From assembly GCA_023429545.1 (NCBI GenBank), contig JAEYUU010000766.1:1-13245 (forward strand): DNA of 13,245 nucleotides, written 5' to 3'. This DNA comes from Verrucomicrobiota bacterium (GTDB lineage Bacteria; Verrucomicrobiota; Verrucomicrobiia; Verrucomicrobiales; Verrucomicrobiaceae). A program made the translations under genes and the position numbers. This document shows, piece after piece, positions 1 to 6,413 of the stretch. The notes under the pieces were generated by a model. The model worked only from the letters and a program-made list of their open reading frames with translations, had not been told where the DNA came from and did not search any database. Within the stretch, counting starts at the first letter, position 1; every line of letters begins with the position of its first letter.

Positions 1-435
1 GTGCTCTTCCCCACGCTGGACATCTGGCCGCGCCGCGCGGATGACCGCACTCTTGTCATGCGAATCGACGTCGGCCCTCACCGGCTCCTCTGGTGCAACG
101 ACGCCGGCTTCTTCGTGGAAAAGAAGATCCTGGACCTTAGCACGCCGGAGGATTTGCGATGCGCCATCATCATCCGCAATCAACACGCCTCGGACTTCTC
201 CCTTCTGCCCGAGTTCCTCGATGCCGTGCAGCCGCAACTCATCATCACCTCCAGCGACACCTTCCCTGCCGAGCAGAAGCTCCCGCAGCGCACCCTCGAA
301 GACTGCGCCTCCCGTGGCATCCGCATCCTGGATCAAGAAATCACCGGGGCCACCGTGCTTCGCTTTTGGAACGACCGCATCGACGTCCGTCCCTTCCACG
401 ATCATCCATCATTTCACATCACACCACATCAGTAG
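1..435 (+). CDS. comEC: ComEC/Rec2-type competence protein, C-terminal fragment (5' end outside window)
   Basis: This is the last 144 codons of a larger gene that enters from the left edge, so the apparent GTG at base 1 is not a credible start. The fragment matches the end of the metallo-beta-lactamase-like domain that follows the membrane channel in ComEC proteins, which take single-stranded DNA into the cytoplasm during transformation. Visible landmarks are LLWCNDAGFFVE (residues 29-40, equivalent to the usual TGDxxxE strand), IIIRNQHASDFS (57-67, where HHGS is usual), FLDAVQPQLIITSS (72-85) and a closing GIRILDQEITGATVLRF segment. The usual HHGS and later GHP motifs are altered, so metal binding may be weak or lost. 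The gene is convergent with the response regulator 37 bases away. A stand-alone MBL-fold hydrolase is the main alternative. The assignment is moderately sure because the channel part is not visible. Confidence 0.66.
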   Translation: MLFPTLDIWPRRADDRTLVMRIDVGPHRLLWCNDAGFFVEKKILDLSTPEDLRCAIIIRNQHASDFSLLPEFLDAVQPQLIITSSDTFPAEQKLPQRTLEDCASRGIRILDQEITGATVLRFWNDRIDVRPFHDHPSFHITPHQ

Positions 436-448
436 CCGCCAAGGCAAC

Positions 449-473
449 GGGAGCGCTGGCAGCCGACGCTCCT
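449..473. terminator. GC-rich hairpin between convergent genes, likely bidirectional terminator
   Basis: The arms GGAGCG (450-455) and CGCTCC (467-472) pair perfectly. A G-T wobble at 449/473 and two inner G-C pairs (458-459 with 463-464) extend the stem around a CAG loop. It starts 13 bases after the comEC stop and touches the stop codon of the response regulator, as expected for a shared terminator between converging genes. No T-tract follows on either strand, so intrinsic termination is inferred from position and stem strength only. Confidence 0.45.
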
Positions 474-1252
474 CACATCGTCTCCGGATCCACCAGCATG
501 TATCCCGCCGAACGCAGCGTGCGGATGAACCGCGGCTGCCGTGCGTCGTCGCCCAGCTTCCGCCTCAGCGCGGCGATGTGCACATCCACACTCCGGTCAA
601 ACACCTCCCACTCCCGATCACGGATTTCATCGAGGAGCTGCTCGCGTGTCTTCACCCGCCCGCGAGCCTTCGCCAGCGAGTGCAGAATATCAAACTCCAC
701 CGGCGTGAGCAGCAGCGGCCGGTCGTCCAGCAATGCCACGCGGTTGTTGGGATTCACCCGAAGGGGACCTACCACCACCTCCGGCTGCACGCCATCATCT
801 GTCGGTGACCCTGGTGCCCGCGAATTGCCCAGAGCAGATCGGCGCGTAACGGCCCGCAGGCGCGCCAGCAGCTCACGCATGGAAAAGGTCTTGGGCAGAT
901 AGTCATCCGCCCCAACCTCCAGGCCCACGATGCGATCCATCTCGTCGCCTCGCGAGGTGAGCATCAGCACCGGGACCATGCTCGTCTTACGGATGCCCTT
1001 GAGCACCTCAAATCCATCCATGCCCGGCAGCATCACATCCAGGATCACCGCGTGCCATTCTTCTCCAGTAGCGCGCGCCACCCCATCCGGCCCATTGTGC
1101 ACTGCCTGCACATCATAACCCAGCGGCTCCAGATAGTCGCGTAGCAGCTCGCACAACTCGCGGTCATCGTCCACGAGCAGGAGGCGTGGCGGGCGTGCTT
1201 CCGGCTGCTGGTTCACTCCCGCACTAACAGCACCCCCGTGTTCGTCCTGCAA
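473..1252 (-). CDS. OmpR/PhoB-family response regulator (CpxR-like)
   Basis: This is a 259-residue DNA-binding response regulator. The receiver domain spans about residues 22-135: acidic pocket DDD (28-30), phosphorylated Asp72 in VILDVMLPGMDG, Thr99/Ser100 and the invariant Lys121. The usual KPF after that lysine is KTF here. A linker of about 25 residues leads to a winged-helix output domain (about 160-255) with LLLTPVEFDIL and the recognition helix region DRSVDVHIAALRRKLG (219-234), ending RSAGYML. The longest frame starts at TTG 1252. A GTG at 1216, after a GCGGGA stretch, would remove the unconserved first 12 residues and is equally plausible. No histidine kinase is adjacent: the left neighbour is convergent and the right neighbour divergent, so this is an orphan regulator in its local context. 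Its sequence most resembles CpxR-type regulators of envelope stress, but its targets are unknown. Confidence 0.93.
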   Translation of the reverse strand: MQDEHGGAVSAGVNQQPEARPPRLLLVDDDRELCELLRDYLEPLGYDVQAVHNGPDGVARATGEEWHAVILDVMLPGMDGFEVLKGIRKTSMVPVLMLTSRGDEMDRIVGLEVGADDYLPKTFSMRELLARLRAVTRRSALGNSRAPGSPTDDGVQPEVVVGPLRVNPNNRVALLDDRPLLLTPVEFDILHSLAKARGRVKTREQLLDEIRDREWEVFDRSVDVHIAALRRKLGDDARQPRFIRTLRSAGYMLVDPETM

Positions 1253-1260
1253 GCCTTAAC

Positions 1261-1271
1261 GTAAACTTTAC
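1261..1271. promoter_or_regulatory. Palindrome GTAAA-C-TTTAC in divergent promoter region, candidate operator
   Basis: A perfect 11-base inverted repeat with a central C sits 9 bases upstream of the TTG start of the response regulator and about 55 bases upstream of the divergent YHYH gene. It lies in the only AT-rich patch of this 74-base spacer. CpxR-class regulators are known to bind direct GTAAA repeats about 5 bases apart. Here one GTAAA is followed five bases later by CAAAA, and the minus strand reads GTAAA-N6-GTTAA, so the fit is partial. Autoregulation and control of the YHYH gene are inferences. Confidence 0.35.
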
Positions 1272-1326
1272 AAAACTATGCGAATGGACTCACAGCCGCT
1301 TTACGGGGCGATGGTTGAATCCTGCC

Positions 1327-2325
1327 ATGAGGACGCTCCATCTCCTGCTGGCGACATCCGTCGCTGCCACCGCTCTCACCATTCCAACCCAAGCTCATCC
1401 CGGACATGAAGGCGACAATTCGGATGCCGGCAGTTTGGTTTTTTCCTCCTTCGTCATCGCCGCGAAGGCATCCTCCGGAGCCGGCACGAACCAGGTGACC
1501 GTGAACGTGGAAGGGGACACCCGCATCGTCCGCAGCAATGGCATGCCGGATCACTCCCCGGGCCAGTTTCCCAATCGCGGCAATCCCAACAGCCTCTCGC
1601 CCCAGCGCTACGAGTTTCGCATGACGACGAAGCCACAGGCAACTGGCCAGCCCACGCCAGCACGCGGCGCCTGGTTTGGCGTGGCGGTGAATGGAGTCCC
1701 CTTTGAACCCGGCACCGCAGAGACCTGGAATGGGGACCGACGGTGGACCTACGAAGCCCTCGGCGGATTCATTAATCTGGGACTGGACCAGCACCACGCC
1801 CATGTGCAGCCCACAGGCGCGTACCACTACCACGCCCTCCCCACGGGTCTCATCACCAAGCTGGGTGGCGATGGCACAACCATGCGTCTCATCGGCTGGG
1901 CTGCGGATGGATTCCCCATCTACTCCGACTACGCCCACACCAACGCAAGCGACCCCGCCTCTCCGCTGAAGAAGATGCGCTCCAGCTATCAGCTCAAAAA
2001 GAGCACACGCGATGGAGGTCCCGGCGGAAAGCCAGATGGACGTTTCACGGCAGACTTCGAATACGTGCAGGACTCGGGCGACCTCGATGAATGCAACGGC
2101 CGCACCGGCGTGACCCCTGAGTATCCCCAGGGTACCTACTACTACTGCATCACCGAGGACTTCCCGTGGATCAGCCGTCTCTGGCGCGGCACGCCGGATC
2201 CGAGTTTCTTCAAGCAAGGAGGTCCTGGGCAAGGGCGTCGTCAGGGACCTGGTTCACGCAGAGGGCCCCCACCGGACGGCCCTCCGCCTCCCTTCGGTCC
2301 CCCACCCCGGCGTCCTCCGTTCTAA
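1327..2325 (+). CDS. Secreted YHYH-domain protein with Pro/Gly/Arg-rich tail
   Basis: This is a 332-residue exported protein of the YHYH family, whose biochemical role is unknown. A Sec signal peptide (MRTLHLLLATSVAATAL) is predicted to be cut after TQA at residue 23, leaving His-Pro-Gly-His at the mature N-terminus. The core carries QHHAHVQPTGAYHYHALP (HH 156-157, H159, YHYH 166-169), then WAADGFPIYSDY (191-202), and two cysteines (C256, C274) in DECNGRT and YYYCITEDFPW. The dense histidines suggest metal binding, which is an inference. The last 35 residues are a low-complexity tail of Gly, Pro and Arg. ATG 1327 is chosen because it begins directly at the signal peptide; a TTG at 1315, seven bases after GGGG, would add four residues. 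It diverges from the response regulator and converges on the PSCyt gene. Confidence 0.85.
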   Translation: MRTLHLLLATSVAATALTIPTQAHPGHEGDNSDAGSLVFSSFVIAAKASSGAGTNQVTVNVEGDTRIVRSNGMPDHSPGQFPNRGNPNSLSPQRYEFRMTTKPQATGQPTPARGAWFGVAVNGVPFEPGTAETWNGDRRWTYEALGGFINLGLDQHHAHVQPTGAYHYHALPTGLITKLGGDGTTMRLIGWAADGFPIYSDYAHTNASDPASPLKKMRSSYQLKKSTRDGGPGGKPDGRFTADFEYVQDSGDLDECNGRTGVTPEYPQGTYYYCITEDFPWISRLWRGTPDPSFFKQGGPGQGRRQGPGSRRGPPPDGPPPPFGPPPRRPPF

Positions 2326-2363
2326 TGGCGGTGAGGACAAATCTTTCCGCTGGCTAAGGTTTC

Positions 2364-2391
2364 GTTTCAAGAACGTGCTCTTCCTTGAAAC
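2364..2391. terminator. Inverted repeat between convergent YHYH and PSCyt genes, possible terminator
   Basis: GTTTCAAG (2364-2371) and CTTGAAAC (2384-2391) are perfect 8-base arms around a 12-base loop; two further A-T pairs form if one C is bulged. It lies 38 bases past the YHYH stop in a 187-base spacer between converging genes. There is no T-run on either side and the stem is AT-rich, so the call rests mainly on position. The rest of the spacer contains a direct repeat of GATCGATT (near 2397 and 2461) and no credible gene. Confidence 0.35.
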
Positions 2392-2512
2392 ATCACGATC
2401 GATTGATCACCACGGAATAAAGATCGCGCTCGCCACTGCGGCTTGCGCTGCCGTTTCCTTGATCGATTCATCGTTCCTGTTCCCTGAAATGATATCCGCC
2501 CATGCGGAGGTT

Positions 2513-5203
2513 CTAGTCCACATACAGAAACTCATTCGCGCTCATGAGCGCGTGGCACAGGGCCGCGAGTCCCAGCAATGCCGGATCCGCATTCTCCTTC
2601 GAAGGCGCACCCACAGCGTACTCCAGCGGCGCAGGATGCGTCTTGTAGAACGCCACCTGCTCTTCCACGAACTTCATTCCGGCCGCGACGTCCGCTTCTT
2701 GCGGCACACGGCCGTAAGCCAGACGGAAAGCCAGGCTCACCTGGCCCTTCACATCGCCCGCGCTCTCCTTTTGCAGGCGCATCGCAAAGTACTGCGCGTA
2801 CTCGCGCATGTAACCGCTGTTCATGAGCATGAGCGACTGCGGGCTCACCGTGGTGCTGGGGCGCTCGCTGCAGTTAGGCTCGACCATGGTTGGCGCATCG
2901 AACGTCTCCAGCATGCCCAGAGGCTTGCTGCGGCGCACCTGCACATAGACGCTACGGCGGAACTCCTCGCCATGCAGCGGGATGATCTTCCCGCTGGGAC
3001 GCCCGGCCGTATCGGTGGCGTCCTGGCCAATCACCACCTGGCCTTCCTCATTCGCCATCACCGGCACCGGTTTCCCGGAGATGGCCGGCGCCAGCTTCCC
3101 GCTCACCGCGAGCATGGAGTCACGCAGCGATTCCGCCTCGAGTCGGCGCACGTTCATGCGGGAGAGCAGGGCATTGTCCGGATCGATCCGTTCCTTGTTC
3201 GCATCCCGCGTGGAAGCCTGACGGTAGGCCTCACTGGTCATGATGAGGCGGTGCAGCTTCTTCATGCTCCAGCCCTGGGCCATGAACTCGCTCGCGAGCC
3301 AGTCCAGCAACTCGGGATGCGTCGGCTTCTGTCCCAAGGCACCGAAGTCTCCCGCGCTGGTGACGATGCCCTTTCCGAAATGGTGCATCCATGCGCGGTT
3401 CACCAGCACGCGGGCCAGCAGGGGATGCTTCCCGTCCGTGAGTGACTGTGCAAATGCAAGCCTGCGGCCGGTGGTGGGCAGCGTGGTGGATTTCTCCGGC
3501 ACCTCCACCTTGCGCAACCCGGCCAGCACCGTCAGGTCGGAGGGCGGCACCTTCTCCTTCGGCTGCTCATGATCACCGCGATGAAAGATGAAGGTCGCAG
3601 GCACCGCAGCCGCAGCCTTCGGCACTTCAGTGAATGCCTGCACAAACTCCTCCTTGGGCTTGGTCGCCCGGACCGCCGCCGCTTCCTCCGCCATCTTCTT
3701 CAGCGTATCCGCGTACTTCGTCTTGTACGTGGTGTCATACAGGTAGAGCGAGCCGCCACTGAGCTGGTTCACGCGCGGCCAGGCCTTCAGCAGCTTCACC
3801 TGTTCCGGCTTGCGATCCTTCACCGTGGTGCGGTAGGCCGTGCGCAGCGCATCGCGACTGCCTTCATCAGCCTTGAGCAGTTCCTTCTCCAGGACTTCGG
3901 TGATGAATTCCTCCTGCTTCTTCAGGCGCACGTCATCCAGCTTCTTCGCTTCGCTCTCAATCTTGGCGGCCTCGGCACGCTCGGACTCCGTGAGCAGCGA
4001 AACCAGGCGCCCGGCGGGTGCACGCCAGTTCTTGGTGTCGAACCCCGGCTCGAATACCGCGCGCAAGCGGTAGTAGTCCGCCTGCGAAATCGGGTCATAG
4101 CGATGATCGTGGCACTGGGCGCAGGCAATCGTCATACCATACAGCGAGGTGCCGACAATTTTGATGGTGTCGGCAATCGTCGCGTTCTGGGTTGCCTTGT
4201 CATTCTGAACTGCGGAGCCATCGGGCGCCATGCGCAGGAAGCCAGTCGCTGCCAGCTTTTCGATGGAGCCCGCATCCAGGTTCCGATAGGGCTGCTTCAC
4301 CATTTCATCACCCGCGAGCTGCTCACGGATGAACTGATCGAAGGGCTTGTCCTCGTTGAAGGAGGCAATCACGTAGTCGCGGAACTTCCATGCCCAAGGA
4401 CGCTCGGTGTCCTTCTCCGTGTAGCCATCCGAGTCGGCATATCCCGCCACGTCCAGCCAGTGCCTGCCCCAGCGTTCCCCGTAGTGCGGCGAGGCCAGCA
4501 AACGTTCGATGACCTTCTCCCACGCCAGCAGCGAGTCATCATTCACAAAAGCGTCCACCTCTGCGGGCGTCGGAGGCAATCCCGTGAGATCATAGGTGGC
4601 GCGGCGAATGAGCGTCGCCCGATCCGCCTGCGATGAAAACGCCAGTCCCGCCTTGTCGAGCTTCTCCTTCAGGAACGCATCGATCGAATTCTCCCCGTTG
4701 ATCTTCGACTCTTGACCTTTGGCCACCTCTGGCACCTTCGGCCGCTGGATCGCCTGAAACGCCCACCAGGCGCGCTCTTCATCGGTGAAGGCATGTTCCG
4801 GTCCCAGCTTCTCCGGCTCAGGCCGCGCCGTGGGTGCGCCCGCGGCAATCCACTTCTCAATGGCCGCGATTTCTGCGGCTTTCAGCGGTGGCTTGCCCTT
4901 GGGCATCTCACCGTTTTTCAATTGTTTCAGGATGTGACTCGAAGCTGCCTGCCCCGGAACAACCGCCGGACCGGATTCACCACCCTTCATCAAGAACCGA
5001 GCCAGGCGCACGTCCAGTCCGCCCTTGGTCTCGCCTTCCTCACCGTGGCAGTGAAAGCAATGTGCCTTCAAAATGGGACGCACATCCTTCTCAAATGTCA
5101 CAGATCCCGAAGGAGCCTTGGCGGCTGCGAACACAGACCCTCCCCCAGCAGCGCTAAGCGCAACGAGGCAGGCCGTGGTGTATTTGGCTGGGCGGAGGCG
5201 CAT
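2513..5203 (-). CDS. Exported PSCyt1-DUF1549-DUF1553 protein (planctomycete-type cytochrome), without adjacent DUF1501
   Basis: This is an 896-residue exported multidomain protein of a family abundant in Planctomycetota and Verrucomicrobiota; its reaction is not known. ATG 5203 is preferred over the in-frame GTG one codon earlier. Order of parts: a signal peptide (about 1-28); a c-type cytochrome module with CFHCH (49-53), the [10 protein letters not shown] segment and candidate axial Met100 in GEMPKG; a DUF1549 domain (about 172-385) with [33 protein letters not shown] and a second CxxCH (CAQCHDHRYDP, 361-370); a Lys/Glu-rich, probably coiled-coil linker (about 405-450); and a DUF1553 domain (about 572-895) with LARVLVNRAWMHHFGKGIV, NVRRLEAESLRDSML and the closing SANEFLYVD. 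Haem attachment and periplasmic location follow from the signal and motifs. Unlike the second copy in this window, no DUF1501 gene follows; the next gene downstream is convergent. Confidence 0.93.
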   Translation of the reverse strand: MRLRPAKYTTACLVALSAAGGGSVFAAAKAPSGSVTFEKDVRPILKAHCFHCHGEEGETKGGLDVRLARFLMKGGESGPAVVPGQAASSHILKQLKNGEMPKGKPPLKAAEIAAIEKWIAAGAPTARPEPEKLGPEHAFTDEERAWWAFQAIQRPKVPEVAKGQESKINGENSIDAFLKEKLDKAGLAFSSQADRATLIRRATYDLTGLPPTPAEVDAFVNDDSLLAWEKVIERLLASPHYGERWGRHWLDVAGYADSDGYTEKDTERPWAWKFRDYVIASFNEDKPFDQFIREQLAGDEMVKQPYRNLDAGSIEKLAATGFLRMAPDGSAVQNDKATQNATIADTIKIVGTSLYGMTIACAQCHDHRYDPISQADYYRLRAVFEPGFDTKNWRAPAGRLVSLLTESERAEAAKIESEAKKLDDVRLKKQEEFITEVLEKELLKADEGSRDALRTAYRTTVKDRKPEQVKLLKAWPRVNQLSGGSLYLYDTTYKTKYADTLKKMAEEAAAVRATKPKEEFVQAFTEVPKAAAAVPATFIFHRGDHEQPKEKVPPSDLTVLAGLRKVEVPEKSTTLPTTGRRLAFAQSLTDGKHPLLARVLVNRAWMHHFGKGIVTSAGDFGALGQKPTHPELLDWLASEFMAQGWSMKKLHRLIMTSEAYRQASTRDANKERIDPDNALLSRMNVRRLEAESLRDSMLAVSGKLAPAISGKPVPVMANEEGQVVIGQDATDTAGRPSGKIIPLHGEEFRRSVYVQVRRSKPLGMLETFDAPTMVEPNCSERPSTTVSPQSLMLMNSGYMREYAQYFAMRLQKESAGDVKGQVSLAFRLAYGRVPQEADVAAGMKFVEEQVAFYKTHPAPLEYAVGAPSKENADPALLGLAALCHALMSANEFLYVD

Positions 5204-5669
5204 CACAATAGTATCTGTCTGAGGGAAAAATACGGTTCGCTAAAGTTTGCTCTATCAGCACCGGCTCCCACATCAGGCTGCAGACCGCCTTCCCAAGGTC
5301 CAGAAACGGCTGCTCCAGCGCCTTCACATTCCCCCTTTACACGTTCTCCGGCAACGCATTAAAGATAACTACGATCCTGCCGCCTTCCGCTTAAGAGCGC
5401 CATCCGGCTTAAGTAATCCAAAAGTGACCGGATCTGCGCATGTACTGCATGTTCAGGTCGCTTCAAGGCATGGGTCGCAACCTGAACGGCGAGCCACTTG
5501 CTCTTCCTGAAAGACAATATCTGAGGCAAGGACCCCAAGAGAGGAAGGGCACTGTGCCGAAAGCAGGCCCATGATGAACATGGGTCTTTCCCTGCACCGG
5601 CTGCAATTGCCAATTCTGCACTCATCAGTGCGCAGTCACAGAGTCTGGTCGTTTAGCTCCACACGCCCT
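5204..5669. other. Long divergent intergenic region with several small inverted and direct repeats
   Basis: This 466-base spacer separates the divergent PSCyt and DUF6448 genes and must hold both promoters. I see no convincing gene: short open frames on both strands lack recognisable motifs. Small structures present are a direct repeat of GCTTAAG (5389-5395 and 5407-5413), an inverted repeat at 5451-5487 (listed separately), the 11-base palindrome AATTG-C-CAATT (5605-5615), and a small hairpin CTGCACT/AGTGcgCAG (5616-5635) about 35 bases before the DUF6448 start. None matches a known operator that I can name. The region is less GC-biased than the flanking genes. Confidence 0.5.
5451..5487. 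repeat. Inverted repeat GTTCAGGT/ACCTGAAC
   Basis: Perfect 8-base arms at 5451-5458 and 5480-5487, extended by two more pairs after one mismatch, enclose a loop of about 15 bases. It is about 180 bases upstream of the DUF6448 start and 250 bases upstream of the PSCyt start. It could be a regulator site or a leader hairpin; nothing in the sequence distinguishes these. Confidence 0.4.
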
Positions 5670-6284
5670 ATGAAAACGTCGCTGCTAGCTTCAATCGGGG
5701 TCCTGTCCTTCGCACTCGTGCTCTGCACCGCACCCCATGCCGCTGCTCACTGTGATACTCTCGACGGGCCGGTTGTGGAAGCAGCCAAGCTCGCCTTGGA
5801 AAAGGGTGACGTCACGCCGGTGATCAAATGGGTGAACCAAGATGGCGAAAAGGAGGTTCGCGAAGCGTTTGCGGCCGCGCTCAAGGTTCGAAAACTCGGG
5901 GAAGACGCGCGAAAGCTCGCCGACCAACACTTTTTCGAGACCTTGGTACGGGTACATCGTGCAGGAGAAGGCGTTGGGTTTACGGGATTGAAACCGGCAG
6001 GGTCAATCGACCCTGCGTTCGCGGCTGCAGACAAAGCACTGCGCGACGGCGACCTTGCTGAACTGATGGCAGAGGCCACCAAGGCACTACAAGAAGGCCT
6101 GCGCAGCCGGTTTGCGGAAGTCATCGAGAAGAAGAAGCATGCCGATGACAGCGTCGAGGCCGGACGTGCCTTCGTGGCCGCATATGTGGACTATGCCCAC
6201 TACGTCGAGGCCATCCACGGCATCACATCACGAGACCCAAAGGAGCATCACCACATACACGCGTCCGAGTCACAGGGAGAATAG
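5670..6284 (+). CDS. Exported DUF6448-type protein with HCD N-terminal motif and His-rich C-terminus
   Basis: This is a 204-residue exported protein that I recognise as DUF6448-like, a family of unknown function. A signal peptide (MKTSLLASIGVLSFALVLC) ends in PHAAA, with predicted cleavage between Ala26 and His27. The mature protein would begin H-C-D-T-L-D-G-P-V-V. The body looks alpha-helical, with the motifs LALEKGDVTPVIKWV, VRKLGEDARKLADQHFFETLVRVHRAGEG (73-101), TGLKPAG and AAYVDYAHYVEAIHG, and it ends in EHHHIH (192-197). A free N-terminal His-Cys resembles the metal hook of nickel superoxide dismutase, but the second hook cysteine is Asp32 here. The metal-binding role is my inference. 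ATG 5670 is chosen because it starts the signal peptide; a frame extension to 5571 adds residues unlike a signal sequence. The oxidoreductase gene follows 129 bases downstream. Confidence 0.82.
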   Translation: MKTSLLASIGVLSFALVLCTAPHAAAHCDTLDGPVVEAAKLALEKGDVTPVIKWVNQDGEKEVREAFAAALKVRKLGEDARKLADQHFFETLVRVHRAGEGVGFTGLKPAGSIDPAFAAADKALRDGDLAELMAEATKALQEGLRSRFAEVIEKKKHADDSVEAGRAFVAAYVDYAHYVEAIHGITSRDPKEHHHIHASESQGE

Positions 6285-6413
6285 TTTTCAGAGCATGTCC
6301 GCATGGACCACCTCTTCCCGTGCTTCTGCTCAAATGGTCCAAATGTCACCTGTTCTGCACATGTCCTGCGCCCGCTGATATTCTTCCGGCGCTTCCGCGT
6401 AGTCAGCACCCAC

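Noticed and set aside
1276..2232. 318-codon minus-strand open frame opposite the YHYH gene
   Set aside because: It overlaps a gene with a clear signal peptide and YHYH motifs. The antisense translation has no recognisable features and would block the divergent promoter region.
2375..4636. Long plus-strand open frames opposite the first PSCyt gene
   Set aside because: They show typical codon-reversal composition (many Arg, His, Leu) and no motifs. The minus-strand protein has continuous family motifs throughout.
5359..5625. 88-codon minus-strand open frame in the divergent spacer
   Set aside because: No motif, signal or credible ribosome-binding site; it would run through the spacer's inverted repeat. 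Treated as non-coding.
5571..5669. N-terminal extension of the DUF6448 gene
   Set aside because: The extra 33 residues do not resemble a signal peptide, whereas ATG 5670 begins a standard one with a clean cleavage site.
6305..6340. GGACCA/TGGTCC inverted repeat between the DUF6448 and oxidoreductase genes
   Set aside because: Only six pairs around a 24-base loop; too weak to call a terminator or regulatory hairpin.
6303..6413. N-terminal extension of the oxidoreductase gene
   Set aside because: The extra 37 residues are Cys/Phe/Arg-rich without motif and precede a complete signal peptide starting at 6414.
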